Below, in pieces: positions 26,924 through 36,629 of a stretch of DNA of 37,372 nucleotides (its first letter is position 1; the number at the start of each line of letters is the position of its first letter). This DNA is from Candidatus Krumholzibacteriota bacterium (GTDB lineage Bacteria; Krumholzibacteriota; Krumholzibacteriia; LZORAL124-64-63): contig JAJRZA010000044.1 of the NCBI GenBank assembly GCA_024275485.1, positions 1 to 37,372 on the forward strand, given 5' to 3'. The notes below the pieces were generated by a model, which did no database searches, was not told the DNA's origin, and saw nothing but the letters and a program-made list of their open reading frames with translations. Made by a program: the position numbers and the translations under genes.

Positions 26924-28368
26924 GCGAAGAAAAGAAAATGCTGGAGAAAATGGCCTCCCAGCAATACAAGTGGGGTTTTGTGACGGACATTGAGTCCGAT
27001 ACCTTGCCTCCTGGCATCAACGAAGAGGTCATCCGCTTCATCTCTGCCAAGAAGAACGAGCCCGAGTGGCTGTTGCAGTGGCGGCTCAAGGCGTTTGCCC
27101 ACTGGCAGACCATGGAAGAGCCCAACTGGCAGAAGGTTCAATTTCCAAAAATCGACTTTCAGGCCATCAGCTACTATTCGGCGCCGAAAGCACTTGAAGC
27201 CAAGAAGAAGAGCCTGGACGAGGTGGACCCGGAGCTGTTGGCCACTTATGAAAAACTGGGCATTCCCCTGACGGAACAAAAGCGCCTGGCCAATGTTGCC
27301 GTGGATGCGGTTTTCGACAGTGTCTCGGTGGCCACCACACATCAGGAAAAACTGGCCGCCATGGGCGTGCTGTTCATGCCTCTGTCAGAGGCGGTGATCA
27401 AGCATCCGGAACTGGTGAAGAAGTACCTGGGAAAGGTTGTTCCCTTCACCGACAATTATTACGCAGCGTTGAACAGCGCCGTGTTCACCGATGGTTCTTT
27501 TGTCTATATTCCCAAGGGGCTGAAGTGTCCCATGGATTTGAGCACCTACTTCCGCATCAACGAAGCGAGCACCGGGCAATTCGAGCGGACCCTGATCGTG
27601 GCCGAGGACGGCGGCAGCGTCACCTATCTCGAGGGTTGCACTGCTCCCCAGAGGGATGAGAACCAGCTGCACGCCGCAGTTGTGGAACTTTTCTGCCACG
27701 AAGATGCGACCATCAAGTACAGCACGGTTCAGAACTGGTATCCCGGGGATGAGAACGGCGTTGGCGGCATCTACAATTTTGTGACCAAACGGGCTCTGTG
27801 TGCTGGCGATCGGTCGCGCATAAGCTGGACCCAGGTGGAAACCGGTTCGGCTATCACCTGGAAATATCCCAGTTGCGTTTTGAAGGGCGAAGGCTCCGTG
27901 GGCGAATTCTTTTCCGTGGCCCTGACCAACAATTTTCAACAGGCGGATACCGGAACCAAGATGATTCATCTGGGAGCCAACACCAGCAGCACCATCGTTT
28001 CCAAGGGCATCAGTGCCGGAATGGGTGATCAAACCTATCGCGGGCTGGTGCGTATGGGCAAGAAGGCGTCCGGGGCCCACAACTATACCCAGTGTGATTC
28101 CATGTTGCTGGGCGATCGTTGCGGGGCCCATACGTTTCCCTATATCGAGTCGGCCAACAGTTCAGCCAAGGTGGAGCACGAAGCGACCACCACCCGCATC
28201 GGGGATGACCAGATTTTCCTTTGCAACCAGCGTGGGATCAGCACCGAGGATGCGGTTTCGATGATCGTCAACGGCTTTTGCCGGGAAGTTTTTCGGGAGT
28301 TGCCCATGGAGTTCGCCGTGGAGGCGCAGAAACTTTTGAGTGTTAGTCTGGAAGGCAGTGTCGGTTGA
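26920..28368 (+). CDS. sufB: Fe-S cluster assembly scaffold subunit SufB
   Basis: Core subunit of the SufBCD scaffold that builds Fe-S clusters. The 482 residues match the family throughout, including [57 protein letters not shown] and [13 protein letters not shown] near the C-terminus. It overlaps the Rrf2 regulator at its start. A 48-nt gap separates it from sufC. Confidence 0.96.
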   Translation: MSEEKKMLEKMASQQYKWGFVTDIESDTLPPGINEEVIRFISAKKNEPEWLLQWRLKAFAHWQTMEEPNWQKVQFPKIDFQAISYYSAPKALEAKKKSLDEVDPELLATYEKLGIPLTEQKRLANVAVDAVFDSVSVATTHQEKLAAMGVLFMPLSEAVIKHPELVKKYLGKVVPFTDNYYAALNSAVFTDGSFVYIPKGLKCPMDLSTYFRINEASTGQFERTLIVAEDGGSVTYLEGCTAPQRDENQLHAAVVELFCHEDATIKYSTVQNWYPGDENGVGGIYNFVTKRALCAGDRSRISWTQVETGSAITWKYPSCVLKGEGSVGEFFSVALTNNFQQADTGTKMIHLGANTSSTIVSKGISAGMGDQTYRGLVRMGKKASGAHNYTQCDSMLLGDRCGAHTFPYIESANSSAKVEHEATTTRIGDDQIFLCNQRGISTEDAVSMIVNGFCREVFRELPMEFAVEAQKLLSVSLEGSVG

Positions 28369-28416
28369 TTCTTCCGGCGGGCCTTAATTTCCAAATACCA
28401 AGGAGACAGAGAGCAA

Positions 28417-29169
28417 ATGCTGCAGATAAGGAACCTGAAAGTTAATATCGACGGCAAGGAAATCCTCAAAGGCGTCGATCTGGATATTCCCACCGGCGAG
28501 GTGCACGCCATCATGGGTCCCAACGGCTCGGGCAAGAGCACCCTTGCCCAGGTGCTTGCGGGCAACGAGAATTACGAAGTTACCGGTGGCACCATCACCT
28601 ATATGGGGCAAAGCCTTTTGGATTTGAACACTGAGGAACGTGCCCTGAACGGCATTTTCCTGGCATTTCAGTACCCCGTGGAGATTCCCGGCATCAGCAA
28701 TGAGGAATTTTTGCGCGCCGCAGTGAACGCCGGTCGCAAGCACCGGGGTGAAGCGCCCCTGGACGCCTTCGATTTTTCTGCTGTGGCCCGAAATAAAATG
28801 AAAATCATGGAGATGAAGAGTGACCTGCTGGAACGCTCCCTGAACGTGGGTTTTTCGGGCGGCGAAAAGAAGCGTAACGAGTGCTTTCAGATGGCCATGC
28901 TGGAACCAAAATTAAGCATCCTTGATGAAACGGATTCGGGACTGGATATCGATGCCCTGCGGGTGGTCAGCAAAGGGGTGAACAGCCTTCGCGACCCCGA
29001 ACGAAGCTTCCTGGTGATAACCCACTACCAGCGTCTGCTGGAATACATTGTTCCGGACAAGGTGCATGTGCTGGCCGAGGGGCGCATCGTCAAATCCGGT
29101 GGCAAGGAATTGGCTTTGGAGCTGGAAGACAAAGGATACGCTTGGGTCGGTGGGGAGGCCTCATCGTGA
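28417..29169 (+). CDS. sufC: Fe-S cluster assembly ATPase SufC
   Basis: ABC-type ATPase of the SufBCD complex, 250 residues. It drives conformational change in SufB-SufD during cluster assembly. Walker A GPNGSGKST, the family-specific signature FSGGEKKRNE and Walker B LSILDETDSGLD are all present. Its stop overlaps the sufD start by one base (TGATG). Confidence 0.96.
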   Translation: MLQIRNLKVNIDGKEILKGVDLDIPTGEVHAIMGPNGSGKSTLAQVLAGNENYEVTGGTITYMGQSLLDLNTEERALNGIFLAFQYPVEIPGISNEEFLRAAVNAGRKHRGEAPLDAFDFSAVARNKMKIMEMKSDLLERSLNVGFSGGEKKRNECFQMAMLEPKLSILDETDSGLDIDALRVVSKGVNSLRDPERSFLVITHYQRLLEYIVPDKVHVLAEGRIVKSGGKELALELEDKGYAWVGGEASS

Positions 29170-30464
29170 TGGCCCAGGGAAGCGGAAGCCTGTCCGCCCT
29201 GGTGGCTTCGGGCGAAGCCAGGGTTGCGGCGCGCAGCCACGAGGATGCGGCGACGAATGCTCTGCGTCAGCAGGCGTTGGATGCCTTTTTGGGTCAGGGA
29301 TTCAACCTCCGCAGGCGTGAAGACTGGAAGTACAGCGACGTCAAGCTGTTCGATGATGGCCGGTTTGTGCCCATGATTGGCCGGGAAATCCAGTCTGCGG
29401 ATATCAATCTGCCCGAGTTTGCGGGATATCGGCTGGTTTTTATCAATGGGGTCTTCTCTGCTCAGCACTCCCTCTTCGATGAGTTGCCCGAAGGTGTGAA
29501 ACTCTGTCCCATGGCAGGAGCGAACTCCACCGGCCTGGGAGATCTGGCGTCTTTTGAAAAGTCGCCGTTTGTGGCACTGAACACGGCCTTCTGGAACGAC
29601 GGTCTGTTGCTCGAATTGCCGGCCGAGGTGACCCTTGAACAACCCATTCATTTGCACTTCCTGACCGACAGGAACGCGGCCGGAAAGTTTGTGGCGGCGC
29701 GCAATCTTATTCGTGCCGGACGTGCCAGCAAAGCCACCATCATTGAGCATTTCAGCGGAAATGTGGGCGACGAATTTCTGCACGCTCCGGTGACCGAAAT
29801 TTTTTGCGCTGCCGAGTCGGACATCACCCACTTGAAAATCATCGACGAAGCTGGCGGTGCCCTGCATCTGGGCAGCACCCATGTGCGGCAGGCCGAAGGC
29901 AGTCGTTATGCCAGCCGGGAGTTTACCATGGAGCCATCCATGGTGCGCCGGGAGTTGCATCTGGACCTGGTGGGCAGCGGTGCAAGGTGTGACCTGACGG
30001 CTCTGAGCATGGCCGGGGGCGACCAACGGCGGGATATGCGCACCAGGGTGGGTCATCTGGTTCCCGGATGCGAGACCCATGAACTCTACAAGGGTTTGTT
30101 CGACGATCACAGCAAAGGTGTTTTTGACGGGAAAATTTTCGTGGCGCGCGACGCCCAGCAAACCAATGCACATCAAAGCAATCGCAACCTGCTTTTGAGC
30201 GACGATGCCGTCAGCTACAGTATTCCCCGCCTGGAGATTTACGCCGACGACGTCAAGTGCAGCCATGGATCCACCACCGGACAACTGGACGACGATCAGG
30301 TTTTCTTTCTGCGCTCCCGCGGCTTCGGCTCTGTGACTGCCAGGGTGATGCTGGCCAAGGCTTTTGCCAATGAAATCCTGGAGGGAGTCGGCGATGCTGA
30401 CCTGCGCACCCAACTTGACGCCGGAATCACGGCTCGTCTGTCCCGCAGCCTGAAAGGGAAGTGA
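29169..30464 (+). CDS. sufD: Fe-S cluster assembly subunit SufD
   Basis: Paralogue of SufB that pairs with it on the SufC dimer. The product is 431 residues from ATG 29169, which follows GGGGAGG; an upstream in-frame start at 29142 would lie within sufC. Family features include the FNLRRREDWKYSDV N-terminal motif, the central beta-helix and the C-terminal GSTTGQLDDDQVFFLRSRG and AFANEILEGV segments. It is followed within two bases by sufS. Confidence 0.93.
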   Translation: MAQGSGSLSALVASGEARVAARSHEDAATNALRQQALDAFLGQGFNLRRREDWKYSDVKLFDDGRFVPMIGREIQSADINLPEFAGYRLVFINGVFSAQHSLFDELPEGVKLCPMAGANSTGLGDLASFEKSPFVALNTAFWNDGLLLELPAEVTLEQPIHLHFLTDRNAAGKFVAARNLIRAGRASKATIIEHFSGNVGDEFLHAPVTEIFCAAESDITHLKIIDEAGGALHLGSTHVRQAEGSRYASREFTMEPSMVRRELHLDLVGSGARCDLTALSMAGGDQRRDMRTRVGHLVPGCETHELYKGLFDDHSKGVFDGKIFVARDAQQTNAHQSNRNLLLSDDAVSYSIPRLEIYADDVKCSHGSTTGQLDDDQVFFLRSRGFGSVTARVMLAKAFANEILEGVGDADLRTQLDAGITARLSRSLKGK

Positions 30465-30466
30465 CC

Positions 30467-31720
30467 ATGAGTGGTGTTGTTTCCGATAGCCTTCTCGCTC
30501 GCCTGCGCACGGGCAGTCTGCGCAGTGACTTTCCAATTTTTCAAACCGATGGCCGGGACAATGGCCTGGTTTATCTGGACAGTGGCGCCAGCGCCCAGAA
30601 ACCCCAGGTGGTTCTGGACGCGGTGAACGATCTGTACGCCAATTCATACGCCAACATCCATCGTGGTGTGTACCAACTGAGCGTAGAGGCCACCAGGCGA
30701 TACGAAGGCGCCCGTGATACGGTGCGGCGCTTTCTTAATGCCAGGCACCGCAAGGAAATCATCTTCGTGCGTGGCACAACCGAGGCCATCAACCTGCTGT
30801 CCAACACCATTGGGCGGGATCGTCTTGGCCAGGGCGATGAAGTGCTGATCACGCATATGGAGCACCACTCGAACATCGTACCCTGGCAATTGCTTTGCAA
30901 GAGCAGCGGCGCCACCCTGAAGGTTGTGCCCATCAACGATGAAGGCGAACTGGATATGGACGCCATGGTCGGGCTGATGGGCTCGCGAACGAAAATGATT
31001 TCCGTGGCCCATGTCTCCAACGCCCTGGGCACCATCAATCCTGTGAAGAAGATTGTTGCCCTGGCCCATGAGCAGGGAATCCCCGTTATTCTTGACGGCG
31101 CCCAGGCGGTGCCACATCTCCCGGTGGATGTGCAGGACCTGGATTGCGATTTTTATGTCTTTTCCGGACACAAACTCTATGGACCCACGGGCATCGGGGT
31201 TTTGTACGGCAAGGCAGAACTGCTGGAGCGCATGCCGCCCTACGAGGGTGGCGGCGACATGATCGAGTCGGTGACCTTCGAAGAAACCACCTATGCTCCA
31301 TTGCCGGCACGTTTTGAGGCAGGGACGCCGAACATTGCCGGTGCCGTGGGGCTGGGCGCGGCTATTGACTATGTTACAGGTATTGGATTCGAGACCATCG
31401 AGGCCCACTCCGCGGAACTCCACCGATACGGCAATGATCTTCTGGCGGGAATCCCCGGTTTGCGCCAGATTGGTACGGCAAAGAACAAGGCCACCATGTT
31501 CGGCTTCGTTCTGGACGGAATTCATCCCCACGATGTGGGCACCTTTCTGGCCGAAGAACGTGTTGCGGTGCGCACGGGCCACCACTGCGCCCAACCGGTG
31601 ATGGAGCGATTCCAGGTGCCGGCCACCACCAGGGCCTCGCTGGGCATTTACAATACCAAAGCCGATCTGGACGCCCTCGTGGAGGCCATCGGCAAACTCA
31701 GAAAGTTCTTTGGAAAATGA
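30467..31720 (+). CDS. sufS: Cysteine desulfurase SufS
   Basis: PLP-dependent group II desulfurase that removes sulfur from cysteine for cluster assembly. It has 417 residues from ATG 30467, which follows AAAGGGA; GTG 30461 is an alternative. K236 in FSGHKLYG is the PLP-binding lysine, and C374 in RTGHHCAQP is the persulfide-forming cysteine. It overlaps sufU by 4 nt, consistent with SufU being its sulfur acceptor. Confidence 0.95.
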   Translation: MSGVVSDSLLARLRTGSLRSDFPIFQTDGRDNGLVYLDSGASAQKPQVVLDAVNDLYANSYANIHRGVYQLSVEATRRYEGARDTVRRFLNARHRKEIIFVRGTTEAINLLSNTIGRDRLGQGDEVLITHMEHHSNIVPWQLLCKSSGATLKVVPINDEGELDMDAMVGLMGSRTKMISVAHVSNALGTINPVKKIVALAHEQGIPVILDGAQAVPHLPVDVQDLDCDFYVFSGHKLYGPTGIGVLYGKAELLERMPPYEGGGDMIESVTFEETTYAPLPARFEAGTPNIAGAVGLGAAIDYVTGIGFETIEAHSAELHRYGNDLLAGIPGLRQIGTAKNKATMFGFVLDGIHPHDVGTFLAEERVAVRTGHHCAQPVMERFQVPATTRASLGIYNTKADLDALVEAIGKLRKFFGK

Positions 31721-32199
31721 GCGACCTGCGAGACCTGTACCAGAGCCTGATCCTGGACCACGGACAAAATCCACGCAACAAGCGGACCATGGATTGTCAT
31801 GAAGGCGGCCAGTGCCGCTGCACCGAAGGCTACAATCCTTTGTGCGGCGACAAGCTGACCCTTTTCGTGAAGGCCGAGGACGGAGTACTGGAAGACCTGA
31901 GTTTTGAAGGTCACGGTTGCGCCATTTTCACCGCTTCGTCGAGTATGTTGACCGAAGTCCTAAAGGGACGCAGCATTGACGATATCCGCGAAATCCAAAA
32001 CAAATACCTGGAGATGCTGACCAACGAAGAGATTGAGCCCGATCCCGAAGGGCTGGGAAAGTTGGCCGTTTTCGGCGGGGTGAAAGATTTTCCCGCCCGG
32101 GTGAAGTGCGCAACGCTCCCTTGGCGTGCTCTGGAAGCAATCTTGAAGGCGGTGGATGAGGACAATGCCAGGTCCGAGGATCCGGTAGCCACCGAATGA
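31717..32199 (+). CDS. sufU: SufU-type sulfur acceptor/scaffold
   Basis: IscU-like partner of SufS, 160 residues. The zinc/sulfur-transfer residues are present: C43 and D45 in NPLCGD, C68 in GHGCAIFTAS and C131 in KCATLPW. The spacer before C131 has the length typical of SufU rather than IscU. Three extra cysteines (C27, C33, C35, in DCHEGGQCRC) precede the first active-site cysteine, which is unusual and may give another metal site. It is the last gene of the suf operon and converges on phoU with 18 nt between. Confidence 0.93.
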   Translation: MSDLRDLYQSLILDHGQNPRNKRTMDCHEGGQCRCTEGYNPLCGDKLTLFVKAEDGVLEDLSFEGHGCAIFTASSSMLTEVLKGRSIDDIREIQNKYLEMLTNEEIEPDPEGLGKLAVFGGVKDFPARVKCATLPWRALEAILKAVDEDNARSEDPVATE

Positions 32200-32217
32200 T
32201 GCAAGGTGATCCTATCG

Positions 32218-32877
32218 TTACCCTTGCCCGTGCCGCACAATTTCCCCTTTGACCATGTAGAGGGTGTCCTCGGCTATATTGGTGGCCAGATCGGCCACAC
32301 GCTCAATGTGCTTGGCCACCATGATCCAACCGATCAGTTCTTCGGCCTGGTTGGGCCCTCGGCCAATTTCTTCTTTGACCATTTCGATCAATTTGTAGTA
32401 ATAGGCGTCCACTTCGTCATCGTCTGCCATGACCTGGGCAGCTTTTTCCTCATCCCGGCTCATGAGTGATTCCAGGCTTTTGCGAAACATCGAACGGGCC
32501 ATGCCGCCCATCTTCAGGATGTGATCCGTGAAAAGATGACGGCTTTCGCTGGCCGCCAGGAACCGCTGGGCCCCGGCGATGTTCACCGCCAGATCCCCGA
32601 TACGCTCGAAGTCGTTGTTCATTTTCAAGGCAGCGATGAGAAAACGCAGATCGACCGCCACGGGTTGGTGCAGGGCCAGTATTTTAAGGCACTCCTCTTC
32701 CACTTCCACTTCCAGACGATCGATTTCCCGGTCCTTGGCCTTGATCCCGTCCAATCGATCACCTTCGTTTTGGGTGATGATTTGAACGGCGTCTTCAAGG
32801 ATATTTTCCACCAGGGAACTGAGGTGGAAAAGGTGTTTGTTGAGGGAGTCAAGTTCCCGCTGCAGATGGATTTTCAT
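32218..32877 (-). CDS. phoU: Phosphate-signalling regulator PhoU
   Basis: Cytoplasmic helical-bundle protein (219 residues) that links the PstSCAB transporter to PhoR and represses the Pho response when phosphate is ample. It has two PhoU repeats with the E/DxxxD-type metal motifs (for example KAKDREIDRLEVEVEEE and FERIGDLAVNIA in the first repeat, HIERVADLATNIAED in the second). It overlaps phoR by 4 nt as the last gene of the phoBRU transcript. pstS and pstC are divergent, on the other side of phoB. Confidence 0.94.
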   Translation of the reverse strand: MKIHLQRELDSLNKHLFHLSSLVENILEDAVQIITQNEGDRLDGIKAKDREIDRLEVEVEEECLKILALHQPVAVDLRFLIAALKMNNDFERIGDLAVNIAGAQRFLAASESRHLFTDHILKMGGMARSMFRKSLESLMSRDEEKAAQVMADDDEVDAYYYKLIEMVKEEIGRGPNQAEELIGWIMVAKHIERVADLATNIAEDTLYMVKGEIVRHGQG

Positions 32878-34664
32878 TTCTCGGCCTCCAAGGGCAAGGT
32901 CAGGGTAAAGGAAGAGCCCTCACCGGGCGTACTCTTGACGGTGGCTTGACCGCCATGGATCTGGGTGATGTGCTTGACGATGGCCAGACCCAGTCCGGTT
33001 CCACCAAGACGGCGACTGCGGGCTTTGTCGATACGATAGAACCGTTCGAATAGTCGAGGCAAATGTTCCACTGAAATGCCCGGGCCCTGGTCCCTGACCT
33101 GCAAAACAATGCTGAACTCGTTTTTACTGCAGGACACATGCACCGGCGAATCATCCGGACTGTAGATCAAGGCGTTGTCGATGAGATTGCCCATGGCCTG
33201 TTCCAGCAAAGGGGAGTTGATTTTGCTGCCGATGTCTTCGGGGCAATGGATTTCCAGTCGGTCGGCGGCTTGGGGATTGCGCGAAGCCAGGTCCCGGATC
33301 ACCCGCTCCAACATGGGACGCAGGGGTTGTTCAATCATCTCCAGGTTGCCGGTCCTGTTTTCCTCTTCCAATCGTGAAAGGGCCAGCAGATCGCCGATGA
33401 TATTTTCGAGACGATCGGTTTGGCGGTTGATGATTTTCAGGAAATGGTTCGCATCAGCCCGGCTCTCCGGCGGATCATCCAACAGGGTTTCCACAAATCC
33501 CTTGATGGAAGTGACGGGGGTTTTCAGTTCGTGGGAAACATTGGCCACAAAATCACGGCGCATGGTTTCCAGACGACGCAGTTCCGTCATGTCGCTCAAA
33601 ACCAGCAGGGCGCCAATTCTTTCACCCTCGAGATTCACCAGGCTGCTGGCCTGAATTTGGATCAAACGACCGCCCTGACCCCCATATCGCACATCAGTTT
33701 CTCCTGCTTCACCGTGGATGAGCACTTTCTGGGTCAGGCGGGTCAAGTCGGGATGCCGTCCGATTTCCTGGATGCTTCGCCCCAGGGCGTATTGTTTGCT
33801 TTGGCCCAGCATTGAGGCGGCTTTGCTGTTCAGACGGATGATATTTTCTGAACTGTCCACTGCCAGAATGCCTTCGCTCATGCTGGCGAGTACGGCTTCC
33901 AACTCTTTTTGCTGGTTTTCCGCAGTGCGGATCCTGTCGGCGAGTTGATCGGCCATGTGATTCATGCTGGCGGCAACGGCATTGATTTCCAGGCTGTCAT
34001 CCACTTTGATTCGACCAGCGAGGTTGCCCTGGGCAAAGGCCTCGGCGCCGTGTTGCAAATGCTTGAGAGAAAGACTCAGTTTGCGGGCGAGAATATAACC
34101 GAAGAGGCCCGCCAATACTACCAAAGCAAGGCTGACCAGGGCAATTTCTCCATACAATTTACCCATGATGTCGCCAAGGTCATCAAGGGAAACCGAAGTG
34201 CGAACCACATAGGTGACCGTTTGAACACCCGGGCTGTCGAAACCGGGCACGGCTACATAAAGACGCTGGTGTCCCAGGGTGGAACTGTAGCGCTGACTCA
34301 CGCCGACTGTGCCGTCGAAAGCACTCTTGATTTCCGGTCTCTGGGCATGATTCTCCATCAGGGCCGGATCTTCGTTGGAATCACCGACCACCTTGCCGCC
34401 ATCCAGGATCACAGTCAGTCGGTATCCACTTTCGTGACCGACCCTGAGGCAGGTTTTCTGAATGGCAGGAAAATCTCCCGACTCCGTCTGGGTTGCGATT
34501 CCCGGAGACAGGACCCTGGCAAAAGCTTCCAGATTCTGGGTGGTGTGCTCAACCATGAAAGACCGCATGGCCCGGCCGGAAAACCCGGTTACGAGGACCA
34601 GGCTGACCACCAGAATGGTCAACAGTGGCGGGTAGAATTGCCATAATAGTCCAAGGCGTCGCAT
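32874..34664 (-). CDS. phoR: Phosphate-sensing histidine kinase PhoR
   Basis: Membrane sensor kinase of 596 residues. The first TM helix is near 10-30, a periplasmic segment runs about 31-165, the second TM helix is near 170-192, then come HAMP (about 190-245) and PAS (about 255-360) domains. HisKA has H378 in VSHELKTP, and a full HATPase domain carries NLIDNALIYSP, DQGPGIS and GTGLGLAI. The periplasmic domain makes it longer than the enterobacterial PhoR (431 residues). The start codon follows the phoB stop with no gap, so the pair is coupled. Confidence 0.92.
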   Translation of the reverse strand: MRRLGLLWQFYPPLLTILVVSLVLVTGFSGRAMRSFMVEHTTQNLEAFARVLSPGIATQTESGDFPAIQKTCLRVGHESGYRLTVILDGGKVVGDSNEDPALMENHAQRPEIKSAFDGTVGVSQRYSSTLGHQRLYVAVPGFDSPGVQTVTYVVRTSVSLDDLGDIMGKLYGEIALVSLALVVLAGLFGYILARKLSLSLKHLQHGAEAFAQGNLAGRIKVDDSLEINAVAASMNHMADQLADRIRTAENQQKELEAVLASMSEGILAVDSSENIIRLNSKAASMLGQSKQYALGRSIQEIGRHPDLTRLTQKVLIHGEAGETDVRYGGQGGRLIQIQASSLVNLEGERIGALLVLSDMTELRRLETMRRDFVANVSHELKTPVTSIKGFVETLLDDPPESRADANHFLKIINRQTDRLENIIGDLLALSRLEEENRTGNLEMIEQPLRPMLERVIRDLASRNPQAADRLEIHCPEDIGSKINSPLLEQAMGNLIDNALIYSPDDSPVHVSCSKNEFSIVLQVRDQGPGISVEHLPRLFERFYRIDKARSRRLGGTGLGLAIVKHITQIHGGQATVKSTPGEGSSFTLTLPLEAEK

Positions 34665-35351
34665 TCACTCACCCATTTTGTAACCGACCCCACGGACGGT
34701 CTGAATGTGCTCACCGGCAGTACCGAGTTTGCGCCTGAGGGCAGCCACCTGTACGTCTACGGAACGGCCGGTGACAGGATAGTCGTCACCATGCACTGCA
34801 TGGACGATCTGTCGCCGTGTGAAAACCCATCCTGGCCGGGAGGAAAGAAAGTGCAGGATGCGGAATTCGGTGTTGGTCAGATCCACTTTATGGTCGCCGG
34901 CAAAAACCTCGCGCCTGCCCAGGTGTATGCGAAGTCCTTCGAAAACCAACTCCTCCTGGTCGCTCTTTCGCGTGGATGCTCCCCTTCTCAACAGGGCGTT
35001 GACCCTGGCCAGCAAAACCTTGGGCCGGAAGGGTTTGGTGACGTAGTCATCGGCACCGGCTTCGAACCCGGCAATGATGTCTTCTTCCTCACCCTTGGCA
35101 GTCAGCATGATGACGGGGATTTGGGCGGTTTCCGGATCGGCTTTCAATTGCCGACAAACTTCGAGGCCCGAAAGCCTGGGCAGCATGAGGTCCAGAATCA
35201 TCAGGTCGGGCATGGTTTCCCGGCTAACCTGCAACCCTTTTTCACCAGTGCCGACAGGTTCGGCCGCATAACCCTGGCGGGACAAGATGTACTCCAGCAG
35301 TTCGGCGATGTCCTCTTCGTCTTCCACGATCAGGATGTTTTCTCCGGCCAT
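34665..35351 (-). CDS. phoB: Phosphate-regulon response regulator PhoB
   Basis: OmpR/PhoB-family regulator of 228 residues. The receiver domain has acidic E10/D11, the phosphorylation site D54 (LDLMLP) and K in VTKPF; the C-terminal winged helix has GRSVDVQVAALRRKLG. It would bind the TTTACA repeats at 35496-35534 upstream of pstS. It is the first gene of phoBRU. A possible set of weaker repeats upstream of its own start is not clear enough to call. Confidence 0.94.
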   Translation of the reverse strand: MAGENILIVEDEEDIAELLEYILSRQGYAAEPVGTGEKGLQVSRETMPDLMILDLMLPRLSGLEVCRQLKADPETAQIPVIMLTAKGEEEDIIAGFEAGADDYVTKPFRPKVLLARVNALLRRGASTRKSDQEELVFEGLRIHLGRREVFAGDHKVDLTNTEFRILHFLSSRPGWVFTRRQIVHAVHGDDYPVTGRSVDVQVAALRRKLGTAGEHIQTVRGVGYKMGE

Positions 35352-35495
35352 GATTCACCTCTGGGAAATACTGAACTGGATGCCTTTCGAGCCAGACGTT
35401 CGGTGCTTTTCATGTTTTGTGCAAGTTAGGATTGTGTAAAGAGAATTGTTGCCGGGCCAACCGGCGATTTCGGATGAAACCATCCCATGTCGGAA

Positions 35496-35534
35496 TTTAC
35501 AGGATTTTTACATAGGCCTCGTCTGGTGTTTACA
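35496..35534 (+). promoter_or_regulatory. Pho-box-like array upstream of pstS
   Basis: TTTACA occurs at 35496-35501, 35507-35512 and 35529-35534. The first two are 11 nt apart and the third is 22 nt farther (two 11-nt steps), the helical phasing expected for PhoB/PhoP-type binding sites. The array sits 80-120 nt before the pstS start, and a weak -10-like TACCCT follows at 35544-35549. Confidence 0.65.
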
Positions 35535-35614
35535 AACGACAACTACCCTGTGGGCATCAAGTGGTCCGGAATTTCTCCGGAATGCAGAAAAATCCGATAC
35601 AAAGGATGGATAAG

Positions 35615-35986
35615 ATGAAAATCCTGAAATTGAAGACCCTCCGCATGGCCTTGCCGGCAAGCACGGTGTTTTGCATCCTCGCCGCCGGTGTCGCCATCGC
35701 TGGTGTGGGAGTCGATGCCGAACTGCCCGAGTACAACCCGACCGGCAATGTTTCCGGCAGCATCAAGAGCATCGGCTCCGATACCATGAACAACGAGATG
35801 GCTTTGTGGGCCGAGGGCTTCCGCGGTTTCTATCCGGGCGTTAAGGTTGAGATCGAAGGCAAAGGATCTAGCACTGCTCCTCCGGCCCTGATCGCAGGCT
35901 CCTGCAACTTCGGTCCCATGAGTCGCGCCATGAAGGCCAAGGAGATCGACGCCTTCGAAAAGAAATTCGGTTACCCGCCCGTGTAG
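35615..35986 (+). CDS. pstS: Phosphate-binding protein PstS, N-terminal part, ended by amber codon
   Basis: Start at ATG 35615 behind AAAGGA, giving a signal peptide (MKILKLKTLR..., cleavage near AIA or the following GVG). The mature part has the PstS-type phosphate-binding motif (KSIGSDTMNNEM) and GKGSSTAPPALIAGSCNFGPMSR. Codon 124 is TAG (35984-35986). The same frame then continues for 212 sense codons (LRTSIDMLAVYV...) without a further defect. In homologues this is a coding position inside the protein, so the gene is interrupted by one base. Either the gene is inactivated, the stop is read through, or the base is an error. Confidence 0.8.
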   Translation: MKILKLKTLRMALPASTVFCILAAGVAIAGVGVDAELPEYNPTGNVSGSIKSIGSDTMNNEMALWAEGFRGFYPGVKVEIEGKGSSTAPPALIAGSCNFGPMSRAMKAKEIDAFEKKFGYPPV

Positions 35987-36004
35987 CTGCGCACCAGCAT
36001 CGAT

Positions 36005-36625
36005 ATGCTGGCTGTATATGTGCACAAGGACAACCCCATCGCGGGCCTTACACTGCAACAGGTGGATGCCATATTCAGCAAAACCCGCAAGGGCAACTAC
36101 GGCAAGGACATCATCACCTGGGGTGACCTGGGATTGACCGGCGAGTGGAAGAATCGGCCCATCAGCATGTATGGCCGCAACTCGGCTTCGGGCACCTACG
36201 GCTATTTCAAGAAGCATGCGCTGTTCAAGGGTGATTACAAGAACAATGTCAACGAACAGCCGGGCAGCAGCTCCGTGGTGCAGTCCGTGGCCAGCGACAA
36301 GTATGGTATCGGTTACTCAGGCATCGGTTACATCACCAGCGATGTGCGCGCGGTGGCTTTGTCCACCGACACCGGATCCAATCCCGAGATGGTTCCCGCC
36401 ACTCCGGATAACGCCTACACTGGCGATTACCCCCTGGCGCGTTTCCTCTATTTGACGATGAATTACCGACCCGGCAGCAAACTGGATACCCTGAGGGCCG
36501 AGTTCGTGAAGTTCGTTTTCAGCCGGCAGGGTCAGGAAGTCGTGGTCAAGGATGGCTACTTCCCGGTGCCGGCAGGTGTGGCTCGCGAAGAATTGGAAGC
36601 CGTCGGTATCAAGGCAATCTTCTAA
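36005..36625 (+). pseudogene. pstS: Phosphate-binding protein PstS, C-terminal part after amber codon
   Basis: In the same frame as the N-terminal part, separated only by the TAG at 35984-35986. The first ATG after it is 36005, with no ribosome binding site. It holds the second PstS lobe: VHKDNPIAGLTLQQVDAIF, ITWGDLG, YGRNSASGTYGYF (phosphate-ligand loop), GIGYSGIGYI and the C-terminal FSRQGQEVV helix, ending in TAA. The absence of any further damage over 212 codons says the lesion is recent or the product is still made. It is followed four bases later by pstC. Confidence 0.7.
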
Positions 36626-36629
36626 CGGT

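Noticed and set aside
29025-30647. 540-codon open frame antisense to sufD
   Set aside because: It overlaps sufC, sufD and sufS fully and has low-complexity, non-protein-like composition.
35984-35986. Genome-wide recoding of TAG
   Set aside because: TAG ends mutB, cysS and several secreted-protein genes at sensible positions, so it is a normal stop codon here.
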